Of a stretch of 64,000 bases of DNA, positions 50,847 to 59,343 are shown piece by piece. The number at the start of each line of letters is the position of its first letter. Within the stretch, counting starts at the first letter, position 1. The translations under genes and the position numbers were made by a program. Source of the stretch: an uncultured Ruminococcus sp. (GTDB taxonomy: Bacteria > Bacillota > Clostridia > Oscillospirales > Ruminococcaceae); assembly GCA_934463425.1 (NCBI GenBank), contig CAKSJP010000001.1, positions 1 to 64,000 of the forward strand, read 5' to 3'. The notes under the pieces are model-generated. The model did no database searches. It was given only the letters and a program-made list of their open reading frames with translations, and was not told the DNA's origin.

Positions 50847-52253
50847 TTAGAACTTAGTGTACAGGAACGGTGTATTTGTTGCATCAACCATCAGAATGCT
50901 GCTGACGATCAGCAGTCCGGCAGCCAGAACCGTCCCGGTGACGGAAAGCGCCAGGTTTGCCGCCGGATTTTTCGCCATCCACTTTTTCGGCAGTTCCAGC
51001 AGCGGAAAGCAGCACAGCAGTGCCGCGATCAGCAGAAACAGGTTGTTCTGCACAGAGGTCACCAGCATAGTATCCAGCCAGCCGGTGCCGTTCTGTCCTG
51101 CCATGGCGAGAAGCATGTCACCCAACTGGTCGATGCCGCCGGTGCAGTAGAAGATGCCGAATCCCACAACGATGACGATCTTGTTGCAGATATGGCGGAT
51201 AACTGCCGGGATCTTTTTCATGCCCTTTTTGCCGATGCCCATTTCCAGCATGAGGAACAGTCCGTAGTAAATGCCCCAGATGATATAGTTCCAGCTTGCG
51301 CCGTGCCAGAGCCCAGTGCAGAACCACACCAGAAGCAGCCCGCCGATTTTCCGGCGCTTGCCGAACAGCGGCACATACAGCAGATAATCCCGGAAAAATG
51401 TGCCCAGGGAAATATGCCAGCGCTGCCAGAATTCCGTGATATCCTTACACAGGAATGGATGGCGGAAGTTCTCCTCCAGATGGAAGCCGAAGATCCGCGC
51501 GATGCCGATCGCCATATCCGAATAGCCGGAGAAATCGAAGTACATTTGCAGAGCGTACAGCACTACGCCGTACCAGACCCCCAGGGTGGTTTGTGCGGTA
51601 AAATCGTTCCCCAGGAACTGATCGACGATACCGGAGAGTCGGTCTGCCAGTATGACCTTTTTGCCCAGACCAATGGCGATGCGTCCGAATCCGATACTGA
51701 TATCGTCCGCAGTCACATGGCGCTGGTGCAGGTCTGTCTGCATGGTCTCATACCGGGCAATAGGGCCGGAAATGGTAATGGGGAAGAACGACGTATACAG
51801 CAGGAACGTGAAAAAGTTCCGCTCTGCCTTGACTTTTCCCCAAGCGCAGTCGATGAGATAGGAGACGGTGCGGAAGGTGAAAAAGCTGATGCCCAGCGGC
51901 AGCGGCAGATCAGGGACGGGAATGGAAAGGGAGAACCAGTGGTTCAGGTTCTCAATGAAAAAGCCAGTGTATTTGAAGCCCACCAGTGTCCCCAGATTCA
52001 GGATCAGCCCCAGTGCCAGAAGCAGCTTCGCCGGTGTCTTATCCCGGAACTTATCAATGCCGTGTCCCAGGACAAAGTTGACCAGGGCGCTCGCGACAAC
52101 AAGCCACAGGAAGGAAATATCTCCGCAGGCATAAAACAGCAGGGAAAAGACGATGAGCACTGCATTGCGGTAGGACGTTTTCTTTGTGGCAAAATAGCAG
52201 AGGAAACAAATGGGGAAGAATAGGTAGATGAAAAACAATCGGGAAAAAACCAT
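50847..52253 (-). CDS. MBOAT family O-acyltransferase (DltB/AlgI-like)
   Basis: A 468-residue polytopic membrane protein of the MBOAT family: SGPIARYETM, QMYFDFSGYSDMAIGIARIFGF, FWQRWHISLGTFFRDYLLYV and the catalytic histidine in GLWHGASWNYIIWG. It transfers an acyl group from the cytoplasmic ACP across the membrane to a surface polymer. It heads the operon MBOAT, DHHW, FkbH, ACP. Without DltA/DltC-type partners, D-alanylation of teichoic acid is not indicated. Confidence 0.9.
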   Translation of the reverse strand: MVFSRLFFIYLFFPICFLCYFATKKTSYRNAVLIVFSLLFYACGDISFLWLVVASALVNFVLGHGIDKFRDKTPAKLLLALGLILNLGTLVGFKYTGFFIENLNHWFSLSIPVPDLPLPLGISFFTFRTVSYLIDCAWGKVKAERNFFTFLLYTSFFPITISGPIARYETMQTDLHQRHVTADDISIGFGRIAIGLGKKVILADRLSGIVDQFLGNDFTAQTTLGVWYGVVLYALQMYFDFSGYSDMAIGIARIFGFHLEENFRHPFLCKDITEFWQRWHISLGTFFRDYLLYVPLFGKRRKIGGLLLVWFCTGLWHGASWNYIIWGIYYGLFLMLEMGIGKKGMKKIPAVIRHICNKIVIVVGFGIFYCTGGIDQLGDMLLAMAGQNGTGWLDTMLVTSVQNNLFLLIAALLCCFPLLELPKKWMAKNPAANLALSVTGTVLAAGLLIVSSILMVDATNTPFLYTKF

Positions 52254-52374
52254 ATGATAAGACCTCGGTTCGTCTGTATTTTAATATGATACGGGACAGT
52301 CTGGATACAGCCCGTGCTTTTCGACAAAGAGAAACGATGCAGAAACAAGACACGTTTCTTTGTCAGCATCTCTT

Positions 52375-52404
52375 ATTATACAACAAACTGCGGCAAAATT
52401 GCAA
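52375..52404 (-). promoter_or_regulatory. Promoter of the MBOAT-DHHW-FkbH-ACP operon
   Basis: On the minus strand TTGCAA (52399-52404), 18 bases, TATAAT (52375-52380). The 115-base leader shows no strong structure. Confidence 0.65.
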
Positions 52405-52456
52405 GGGGAACGACACGAAGAAACCGCTTTCCCCGAAAATCGCCTTTTTTCACAAA

Positions 52457-52478
52457 AAAAGACGGCGAAAAGCCGTCC
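52457..52478 (-). terminator. Terminator of the SPFH/NfeD unit
   Basis: On the minus strand GACGGC pairs with GCCGTC around a short loop and is followed by T7. Confidence 0.8.
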
Positions 52479-52504
52479 TTTTCGGTATATTTTGAAAATT
52501 GTAG

Positions 52505-53515
52505 TTACTGCTTTTCCGCAGGCGCTGCACTGGCTGCCGGTGCTTCTGCTGCCGGAGCAGTGCTGTCAGAGATCACGCCCTTGAGTCCGGCTGCCAGACC
52601 TGCCAGTCCCTGGATCTCGCTGGGGATGATGATCTTGGTCGCCTTGCCGTCTGCCGCCTTTTCAAAAGCTTCCAGAGACTTCAGCTTCAGGACAGCTTCA
52701 CTGGGATTTGCCGCATTCAGCTTGACCAGGCTGTCTGCCAGAGCTTTCTGTACCAGCTCGATGGCCTGGGCTTCACCGACAGCGATACGCATTTTCTGTT
52801 CCTTGATCGCTTCACCGCGGAGGATGACCGCTTCCTTGTCCGCTTCTGCCTTCAGGATTGCGGTCTGTTTGTCTGCCTCTGCCCGGAGGATCTTTGCGTC
52901 CTTCTCACCCTGTGCCACGGTGACCTGATATTCTTTTTCACCCTGTGCCCGGAGGATCTTCTCACGCTTTTCACGCTCTGCCTTCATCTGTTTTTCCATG
53001 GCGTCACGGATCTCCGCCGGCGGCAGGATGTTTTTCAGTTCCACACGGATGACCTTGATGCCCCAGCGGTCGGTTGCCAGATCCAGGGTCTCGGTGATGC
53101 GGGTGTTGATGAGGTCGCGGGAGGTGAGTGTCGCATCCAGTTCCAGCTCACCGATGATGTTACGCAGGGTAGTTGCTGTCAGGTTTTCGATGGCTGCGAT
53201 AGGATGCTCCACGCCGTATGCAAACTGTACGGAGTTGGTGATCTGGAAAAAGACAACGGTGTCGATCTGCATGGTGACGTTGTCCTTGGTGATAACAGCC
53301 TGGGGCTTAAAATCCACCACCTGTTCCTTAATAGAAACGCGCTTTGCCACCCGGTCAATAAACGGCACGAGGAAGTGGATGCCCGTACCCCAGGCTTTAT
53401 AGAATGCACCCAGACGCTCGACAACGTAGACGTTTGCCTGAGGAACGATACGAATGCGGGAAACCAGTACCAGTACAATGAATACCAGCAATGCTAAAAT
53501 TACAAGAAACGGCAT
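52505..53515 (-). CDS. SPFH/stomatin-like protein (QmcA family)
   Basis: A 336-residue protein with one N-terminal membrane segment (about 3-22), an SPFH (band 7) domain (about 25-190, RIVPQANVYVVERLGAFYKAWGTG), a long charged coiled coil (about 180-265, rich in Glu/Lys/Ala) and an Ala/Pro-rich tail. It probably oligomerises in ordered membrane regions. AAAGGAG precedes the ATG at 53515; an upstream in-frame ATG at 53551 is rejected. Paired with the NfeD gene upstream, the usual partner. Confidence 0.88.
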   Translation of the reverse strand: MPFLVILALLVFIVLVLVSRIRIVPQANVYVVERLGAFYKAWGTGIHFLVPFIDRVAKRVSIKEQVVDFKPQAVITKDNVTMQIDTVVFFQITNSVQFAYGVEHPIAAIENLTATTLRNIIGELELDATLTSRDLINTRITETLDLATDRWGIKVIRVELKNILPPAEIRDAMEKQMKAEREKREKILRAQGEKEYQVTVAQGEKDAKILRAEADKQTAILKAEADKEAVILRGEAIKEQKMRIAVGEAQAIELVQKALADSLVKLNAANPSEAVLKLKSLEAFEKAADGKATKIIIPSEIQGLAGLAAGLKGVISDSTAPAAEAPAASAAPAEKQ

Positions 53516-53587
53516 AATACTTTCTCCTTTTGTTGAGGCGGCATTGCACAAGCTTCATGCAGTGCTGCCTGGATGATGTCACAATTT

Positions 53588-54052
53588 TTATCGCGCTGCA
53601 TCAGCGGTGACATTTTGCGGCAGACGGCTCACGGTGAGTTTTGTGCCGCTGACCGCTTCAATGCGGACACTGGTGTTTTCCGGGATGGGTGTGCCATCCT
53701 GAGAAACTGCGATCCAGTCTACGCCATCCAGCCGGACGCGCCCGGTGTTTCGGATGGGATCCACTGCCTGGATCACCACTGCGGTGCGTCCGACCTCCTG
53801 TGTATTAGTGTCCCGGATGCCGAAGGAAAAGATCTTTCGGCAAATGGGACGGGTGAAGAGCAGCAGGACGATGGAGACTGCCAGGAACAAGATTCCCTGT
53901 ACCGGCAGTGATGCACCGAAGCAGACCGCGAGAAATGCTGCCAGTGAGCCGGCAGCAAACCAGATGCTCACGAGCTGCTGCGTCGCAAATTCTGTCAGAA
54001 CAGTCAGCACAAACAGACCGCCCCACAGCAGAAACGGCAGATATGCTTCCAT
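53588..54052 (-). CDS. NfeD family membrane protein
   Basis: A 154-residue short-form NfeD with three or four membrane segments in the first 75 residues and a C-terminal OB-fold (about 90-150; VGRTAVVIQAVDPIRNTGRVRLDGVDW). NfeD proteins act with stomatin partners such as the SPFH protein 72 bases downstream. The ATG at 54052 lies after AAAGGAG; longer in-frame starts run through the promoter. Confidence 0.88.
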   Translation of the reverse strand: MEAYLPFLLWGGLFVLTVLTEFATQQLVSIWFAAGSLAAFLAVCFGASLPVQGILFLAVSIVLLLFTRPICRKIFSFGIRDTNTQEVGRTAVVIQAVDPIRNTGRVRLDGVDWIAVSQDGTPIPENTSVRIEAVSGTKLTVSRLPQNVTADAAR

Positions 54053-54089
54053 GAAAAACTCCTTTCTGTCAGTAAAAACAAAAAATTCC

Positions 54090-54125
54090 TGATGATTTTT
54101 GCATCTCAAGCGTGCAAAATCATCA
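54090..54125 (-). promoter_or_regulatory. Hairpin in the NfeD leader
   Basis: On the minus strand GATGATTTTGCA pairs with TGCAAAAATCATC (one bulge) and is followed by a T-rich stretch. It begins at the expected transcription start, so the mRNA would start with a terminator-like stem. Confidence 0.45.
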
Positions 54126-54130
54126 AGAAC

Positions 54131-54159
54131 AGTATAGCATATTTTCACAGAATTGTAAA
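54131..54159 (-). promoter_or_regulatory. Promoter of the NfeD/SPFH unit
   Basis: On the minus strand TTTACA (54154-54159), 17 bases, TATACT (54131-54136). Confidence 0.65.
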
Positions 54160-54239
54160 GCGATTTTTGTAAGACGGCGGTAAAATCTGTGTAAAGACGG
54201 CGCAATTCTCCGTGATGCAGCCAGTGCTTTATCCTCTTT

Positions 54240-55052
54240 TCAGAGGGATTCCGGATGAATGCCCAGAGCTTCGCACAGTACACGGACAACACCGTTTCTG
54301 GTATTGGACGGGGCGGTATACCGTGCATGGAGCTTTACCCGGTCCGATGCGTTTTCCATGGCGTAGCTGTACGCGGCACACTGGAGCATGGTAATGTCAT
54401 TGTCATAATCACCGAATGCCATAGTCTCGGCAGAGGTGATGCCCATGCGCTCCTGAAGCTCTTTCAGTGCTGCGCCTTTGGTGATACCTTTGCACATAAT
54501 ATCCATCCAGCAGTCACCGGAGATCAGCAGCTCGTACTTGTCTCCCAGAGTTTCCTTCATTACCGGATATGCTTCTTTTGCAGGGCCGTTGGTATCACAC
54601 AGTGCGATTTTCAGGATCGGCTCATCTACCTGATATAGGGCGGAATAGGGGACGATCTGCGGATTTTTATAGTACCGCTGGATTTCTTCCTGCATGGCGG
54701 TATGATTATTTTCCGGGTAATAAATGTGATGAAAGCCGCAGAGCACCGGCACTGCCGAAGAAAGCGTCCGGCAGGCATCCAGGGTCTGGTGTACCACAGG
54801 CTTCGGCAGGCTGTGCAGGATCGGTGCTTCGTGAGGATACATGACGCACGCCCCGTTGTCGCAGATAAAAATGATCTCTTCTGCCAGTTCGCCGAACAGA
54901 TTGGTCAGCATCATATGAGATCTGCCGCTTGCCACGGCAAATGTAATATCGCGGCGATATAGTTCTTCCAACAGTGCAGGCAGCTGCGGCGGAAGCTGTT
55001 TTTCTTCATCCAGCAGCGTCCCGTCCATGTCTGTAGCAATGAGTTGTATCAT
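54240..55052 (-). CDS. Cof-type HAD hydrolase
   Basis: A 270-residue HAD-IIB phosphatase with the nucleophile motif IATDMDGTLLDE, a type IIB cap domain (about 85-200), KGAALKELQERMG and the acidic motif MAFGDYDNDITML. It probably dephosphorylates sugar phosphates or cofactors; the substrate cannot be read from sequence. Monocistronic with its own promoter (55106-55133). Confidence 0.87.
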   Translation of the reverse strand: MIQLIATDMDGTLLDEEKQLPPQLPALLEELYRRDITFAVASGRSHMMLTNLFGELAEEIIFICDNGACVMYPHEAPILHSLPKPVVHQTLDACRTLSSAVPVLCGFHHIYYPENNHTAMQEEIQRYYKNPQIVPYSALYQVDEPILKIALCDTNGPAKEAYPVMKETLGDKYELLISGDCWMDIMCKGITKGAALKELQERMGITSAETMAFGDYDNDITMLQCAAYSYAMENASDRVKLHARYTAPSNTRNGVVRVLCEALGIHPESL

Positions 55053-55105
55053 ACCCTAATCTCCCTTCTGCGGACAGGGGAGCTGCTCCGCGCTGTCCGT
55101 ATGAT

Positions 55106-55133
55106 AGTATACCATAAAAACAGGAAAAGTCAA
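55106..55133 (-). promoter_or_regulatory. Promoter of the Cof-type hydrolase gene
   Basis: On the minus strand TTGACT (55128-55133), 16 bases, TATACT (55106-55111). Confidence 0.65.
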
Positions 55134-55183
55134 GGAGCGGGATGTGAATTTTTCAAGGCAATCTTCTGCAGCCAGTCAGAAAC

Positions 55184-55211
55184 ACGCTTTTTTGCCCCGG
55201 CGCATACGATA
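55184..55211 (+). promoter_or_regulatory. Possible sporulation-sigma promoter for cotJABC
   Basis: AC (55184-55185), 17 bases, CATACGATA (55203-55211) fits the sigma-K consensus (AC-N16/17-CATANNNTA). The -10 also resembles sigma-E (CATACANT), which drives cotJ in Bacillus. No housekeeping promoter is visible in front of cotJA, as expected for a mother-cell gene. Confidence 0.4.
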
Positions 55212-55299
55212 GAATGCACCGCAAATGAGATCGGAGACTGTGCGTGCCGGGCAGCCTGGTGCGGCGCAGTCTTGAGGTGCAGAGAGGAGTAATGTACAG

Positions 55300-55581
55300 A
55301 TGCAGAATCAATTGGAGCGCATTCAGCAGATGGCAGGGATGCAGCGGAATTTTCTGCGGGACTATATGCCGGCAGAAGCGTCACCGAACGGCATAGGCGC
55401 ACTGGAACAGGAGATGTTCGTTCCGACATCGCCGCTGCCGGATCAGATGCCGCTGGGGATGGCGTATGTCCCGTATCAGCAGTGGGAAGAACCGTATGAT
55501 GCAGATACAGCGTTTCCGGTAGGAACGATGTTTCCGGCGCTGGACTATCCGTTCCGAGGGGGTGGCTCTTGTGCAGGATAA
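55300..55581 (+). CDS. cotJA: Spore coat-associated protein CotJA
   Basis: A 93-residue acidic, Pro/Met/Tyr-rich protein with the CotJA-like segment PLGMAYVPYQQWEEPYD followed by FPVGTMFPALDYPF. It is a coat component made in the mother cell. GAGGAG precedes the ATG. It overlaps cotJB by 11 bases. Confidence 0.85.
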   Translation: MQNQLERIQQMAGMQRNFLRDYMPAEASPNGIGALEQEMFVPTSPLPDQMPLGMAYVPYQQWEEPYDADTAFPVGTMFPALDYPFRGGGSCAG

Positions 55582-55825
55582 ACAAAAACTGATGACGATG
55601 ATCCGGAAGTATGACTTTGTGCTGTATGAACTGCAGCTCTATCTGGACACTCATCCGCACTGTCCGGAGGCGCTGCGGATGTGGAAAAATTACCAGGCGA
55701 TGCGGCAGAAGGCAGCGTCCGCCTATATCCGGCAGTTCGGTCCGATCCAGCCGCTTCAGACAGACGGCAATGCGCCGTGGGCGTGGAATCAAGGACCGTG
55801 GCCGTGGGAAAAGGAGGCGAATTAA
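55571..55825 (+). CDS. cotJB: Spore coat protein CotJB
   Basis: An 84-residue protein with the CotJB core KLMTMIRKYDFVLYELQLYLDTHP and YIRQFGPIQPL, and a Trp-rich tail (WAWNQGPWPWEK). A GTG start at 55571 is chosen, as GAGGGGGT lies eight bases upstream; GTG at 55562 is the in-frame alternative. Confidence 0.85.
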   Translation: MQDKQKLMTMIRKYDFVLYELQLYLDTHPHCPEALRMWKNYQAMRQKAASAYIRQFGPIQPLQTDGNAPWAWNQGPWPWEKEAN

Positions 55826-56458
55826 ATGTGGGTTTATGAGAAAAAATTGCAGTACCCTGTGAAAATCAAGACACCGAATGCGAAAACAGCGAAGTATATT
55901 GTATCGCAGCTTGGCGGACCAGACGGAGAGCTCGCTGCCTCCCTGCGCTATATGAACCAGCGTTACACGGTACAGCCGGATAAGGTAAAGGGCATTTTGA
56001 CTGATGTGGCTACAGAGGAACTGGCGCATGTCGAAATGATCTCCGCCATTCTGTATCAGCTGACAGACGGCCTGACGCCGGAGCAGATCAAGGAAGCTGG
56101 CTTTGACGCGTACTTTGTGGATCATACCCTCGGTGTCTATCCCCAGAGCGCAGCCGGTGTGCCGTTTACAGCGGCTTATTTCCAGTCAAAAGGAGATCCT
56201 ATCACCGATCTGACCGAAGATCTGGCAGCGGAACAAAAGGCACGCAGCACCTATGACAATATCCTGCGGATGTGTGAAGATCCTGATGTCCGTGACCCTA
56301 TCAAGTTCCTGCGGCAGCGAGAAATCGTGCATTTTCAGCGGTTCGGCGAAGCGCTTCGCCAGGTGCAGGATGACTTGAACGCAAAGAATTTCTACTGCTG
56401 CAATCCGTCCTATGACAGCGGATGCGGCAAATCAGCGAACCGGAGAAGAATGCGGTAA
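55826..56458 (+). CDS. cotJC: Spore coat manganese catalase CotJC
   Basis: A 210-residue di-manganese catalase-family protein with metal ligands in TEELAHVEMISA and REIVHFQRFGEAL and the N-terminal MWVYEKKLQYPVKIK typical of CotJC. It sits in the outer coat and can break down peroxide. It starts directly after the cotJB stop. The C-terminal tail is Cys/Asn-rich (YCCNPSYDSGCG). Confidence 0.92.
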   Translation: MWVYEKKLQYPVKIKTPNAKTAKYIVSQLGGPDGELAASLRYMNQRYTVQPDKVKGILTDVATEELAHVEMISAILYQLTDGLTPEQIKEAGFDAYFVDHTLGVYPQSAAGVPFTAAYFQSKGDPITDLTEDLAAEQKARSTYDNILRMCEDPDVRDPIKFLRQREIVHFQRFGEALRQVQDDLNAKNFYCCNPSYDSGCGKSANRRRMR

Positions 56459-56490
56459 AAGCCTGTTCTGCAGCTTTCCGAAAATTCAAG

Positions 56491-56533
56491 GGAAAACAGC
56501 GCATCGCCATTTTGAACGGTGCGCTGTTTTCTC
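56491..56533 (+). terminator. Terminator of cotJABC
   Basis: GAAAACAGCGCA pairs with TGCGCTGTTTTC around a 16-base loop, with a short T-rich tail. Confidence 0.7.
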
Positions 56534-56611
56534 GTCACAATTCCCAGGATTTTTTCATATTGCATCATGAAAATTCTCCATGAAGAAATTGTAAACCCGT
56601 CTATCGTCCCA

Positions 56612-56640
56612 TTGACATACTAGGTTGGTGGGTGTATAAT
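56612..56640 (+). promoter_or_regulatory. Promoter of the rrf2-suf operon
   Basis: TTGACA (56612-56617), 17 bases, TATAAT (56635-56640), a perfect match. The spacer and -10 region carry an imperfect ATAC...GTGTAT palindrome that could be the binding site of the cotranscribed IscR-like regulator. Confidence 0.85.
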
Positions 56641-56709
56641 AAGGACAAACAGGGAAAGACTGAGGATAAAACCAGAAGCTGTTCCCAGAGCAAAGGAAAG
56701 TGGTAACCT

Positions 56710-57141
56710 ATGATCGTGTCCACAAAAGGACGAAATGCGCTCAAGCTGATGATGTGTCTGGCGCAGGTGGACGACCGTTCTTATACACCGCTGAAAGTCA
56801 TTTCCGCTCAGCAGAATATCTCTCTCAAATATCTGGAAAACATCACTTCGATGCTTTCCAAGCAGAAATTTGTAGAGGCAGCCAGCGGAAAAGGCGGCGG
56901 CTATCGGCTGTCCCGTCCGCCGGAAGAATACAGCGTAGGAGATATCCTGCGCGCAGTAGAAGAATCCATTGAACCGGTAAAATGCATTGAAAACGGCACG
57001 CCCATCTGTGAAACGGCAGACTCCTGTCACACGCTTCCTATTTGGAAGGGCCTGTCTGCATTGATCAATAACTATTTAAATTCTATTACCCTTGCCGATG
57101 CGGTAAATTATAAAGATGAAGAAGGAGAAGATATAACATGA
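56710..57141 (+). CDS. Rrf2 family (IscR-like) transcriptional regulator
   Basis: A 143-residue winged-helix regulator (STKGRNALKLMMCLA, ISLKYLENITSML, GKGGGYRLSRPPEEYSVGDILRAVE). Three cysteines in VKCIENGTPICETADSCHTL are spaced like the IscR [2Fe-2S] ligands. It heads the suf operon and overlaps sufC by four bases, so it most likely senses Fe-S status and autoregulates the operon. CymR-type sulfur sensing is less likely because of the cysteines. Confidence 0.88.
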   Translation: MIVSTKGRNALKLMMCLAQVDDRSYTPLKVISAQQNISLKYLENITSMLSKQKFVEAASGKGGGYRLSRPPEEYSVGDILRAVEESIEPVKCIENGTPICETADSCHTLPIWKGLSALINNYLNSITLADAVNYKDEEGEDIT

Positions 57142-57890
57142 GTCATAATGATCTGCTGCGTATTCAGAATCTGAAGGTGTGTGCCGGAGAAAAAGAGATC
57201 CTCCACGGCATCGACCTGGACATCCACGAGAACGAAGTACACGTTCTCATGGGACCGAACGGCACCGGTAAGTCCACACTGGGTGCGGCGCTCATGGGCA
57301 ATCCGGCTTATACCGTCACCGGCGGCGACATTATTTACAAAGGGCAGAACATCAACGAAATGCCGGACAACGAACGCGCCAAGAATGGCATTTTCCTGTC
57401 CTTCCAGAATCCCATTGAAATTCCGGGCATTACCGTCAGCGCTTTTATCCGCAGCGCTCTGGAGGCAAAGACCGGCAAGCGTGTCCGCCTGTTCAGCTTC
57501 AAAAAGGAGCTGGAAGAGAAGATGGCGCTGCTCCAGATGGATCCGTCCTATGCAGAGCGTGACCTGAATGTCGGCTTCTCCGGCGGTGAAAAGAAAAAGA
57601 CCGAGATCCTTCAGATGCTCATGCTGAATCCGGAATTTGTTATTCTGGACGAGACAGACTCCGGTCTGGACGTCGATGCTGTCCGCACTGTTTCTCAGGG
57701 TATTGAGGCATACCGGAAGCAGTCCAAGGGCAGCCTGCTGATCATCACCCACAGCACCAAGATCCTGGAGGCTCTGCCGGTAGATTATACACATATTATG
57801 GTGAACGGAAAGATCGTCAAGACTTCAGACAGTTCTCTGATCGATGAGGTCAACGAGAATGGTTTCGCAGCTTACGAAAACGCTGAGTAA
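57138..57890 (+). CDS. sufC: Fe-S cluster assembly ATPase SufC
   Basis: A 250-residue ABC-type ATPase: Walker A GPNGTGKST, signature FSGGEKKKTEI and Walker B FVILDETDSGLDVDA, all specific for SufC. It powers the SufBCD scaffold. ATGA overlap with the regulator gene. Confidence 0.95.
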   Translation: MSHNDLLRIQNLKVCAGEKEILHGIDLDIHENEVHVLMGPNGTGKSTLGAALMGNPAYTVTGGDIIYKGQNINEMPDNERAKNGIFLSFQNPIEIPGITVSAFIRSALEAKTGKRVRLFSFKKELEEKMALLQMDPSYAERDLNVGFSGGEKKKTEILQMLMLNPEFVILDETDSGLDVDAVRTVSQGIEAYRKQSKGSLLIITHSTKILEALPVDYTHIMVNGKIVKTSDSSLIDEVNENGFAAYENAE

Positions 57891-57926
57891 AATAATTGCC
57901 GCAGGAATACCGAAAGGGTGAAAAAC

Positions 57927-59333
57927 GTGAAAGAAAAACAGCAGATCGCAGACATTGACAGAAGTGTCTACGATATCAAAGATATCGAAACAGATTCTTA
58001 TAAAGTAGATGCCGGACTGACACCGGCTCTGGTAGAAAAGATCTCCAAGGAAAAGAATGATCCGGTCTGGATGCAGCAGTTCCGTCTGCACTCGCTTCAG
58101 ATTTATAACGAACTGGAAGTGCCGGACTGGGGGCCGTCCATTGACGGGCTGAATATGGACAACATCGTTACCTACGTCCGTCCCAATACCAATATGAAAG
58201 CCAAGTGGTCTGATGTCCCGGAGGATATCAAGAACACTTTTGAACGCCTGGGAATCCCGCAGGCAGAGCGAAAGTCTCTGGCAGGCGTAGGTGCACAGTA
58301 TGACTCCGAGCTGGTATATCACAATGTGCGCAAAGAGGTCGCTGACCTGGGCGTTGTCTATACCGACCTGGAAAGTGCGATGCACGGCGAATATGCAGAG
58401 ATGATCCGGAAGCATTTCATGAAGCTGGTTCCGCCTACCGATCATAAGTTTGCTGCGCTTCACGGCGCAGTGTGGTCTGGCGGTTCGTTCGTCTATGTGC
58501 CGAAGGGTGTGTCGGTGGAGATTCCGCTGCAGTCCTATTTCCGTCTCAATGCACCGGGCGCAGGTCAGTTTGAGCATACGCTGATTATCGTTGATGAGGG
58601 CGCATATCTCCACTTTATCGAGGGCTGCTCCGCACCGAAATATAATGTGGCAAATCTTCATGCCGGATGCGTAGAACTGTTCGTCGGCAAGAATGCCACG
58701 CTGCGGTATTCCACCATTGAAAACTGGTCGAAGAACATGTACAATCTGAACACCAAGCGCGCCGCAGTAGAAGAGGGCGGCAAGGTGGAATGGGTCTCCG
58801 GCTCGTTCGGTTCTCATGTCTCCTACCTATACCCCATGAGCATTCTCAAGGGCAGGGGTGCAAAGATGGAGTTCACCGGCATTACCTTTGCCGGAAACGG
58901 ACAGAACCTGGACACCGGCGCAAAGGTGGTACACGCTGCACCGGACACTACTTCGTATATCAATACCAAGTCCATTTCCAAGGACGGCGGTATCAGCACA
59001 TTCCGCAGTTCTGTAGTCGTCAACAAGAACGCTGAGGGCGCAAAGTCTTCTGTTTCCTGTGAATCCCTGATGCTGGATGCAGAGTCCCAGTCGGACACCA
59101 TTCCGGCAATCGATGTCCGCACCCGCAAGGCAGACGTGGGACACGAGGCACAGATCGGCAAGATCAGCAACGAGGCAATCTTTTACCTTATGTCCAGGGG
59201 ACTCAGCGAAGAGGATGCCAGAGCCTGCATCGTCAGCGGCTTTGCGGATAATGTTTCCAAGGAGCTGCCGCTGGAGTATGCGATCGAAATGAACAATCTG
59301 ATTCGTCTGGAAATGAAAGGCAGCATTGGGTGA
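57927..59333 (+). CDS. sufB: Fe-S cluster assembly protein SufB
   Basis: A 468-residue scaffold protein with the beta-helix core, HFIEGCSAPKYNVANLHAG, KRAAVEEGGKVEWVSGSFGS and the C-terminal GLSEEDARACIVSGFADNV. A GTG start at 57927, eight bases after GAAAGGGTG, is preferred to GTG at 57918; both give only N-terminal differences. Confidence 0.95.
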   Translation: MKEKQQIADIDRSVYDIKDIETDSYKVDAGLTPALVEKISKEKNDPVWMQQFRLHSLQIYNELEVPDWGPSIDGLNMDNIVTYVRPNTNMKAKWSDVPEDIKNTFERLGIPQAERKSLAGVGAQYDSELVYHNVRKEVADLGVVYTDLESAMHGEYAEMIRKHFMKLVPPTDHKFAALHGAVWSGGSFVYVPKGVSVEIPLQSYFRLNAPGAGQFEHTLIIVDEGAYLHFIEGCSAPKYNVANLHAGCVELFVGKNATLRYSTIENWSKNMYNLNTKRAAVEEGGKVEWVSGSFGSHVSYLYPMSILKGRGAKMEFTGITFAGNGQNLDTGAKVVHAAPDTTSYINTKSISKDGGISTFRSSVVVNKNAEGAKSSVSCESLMLDAESQSDTIPAIDVRTRKADVGHEAQIGKISNEAIFYLMSRGLSEEDARACIVSGFADNVSKELPLEYAIEMNNLIRLEMKGSIG

Positions 59334-59343
59334 GGTGAGCATG

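Noticed and set aside
50847..52253. D-alanine teichoic acid modification (DltB)
   Set aside because: No DltA, DltC or DltD genes are nearby, and the partners are FkbH-like and DHHW proteins, so a different acyl donor is more likely.
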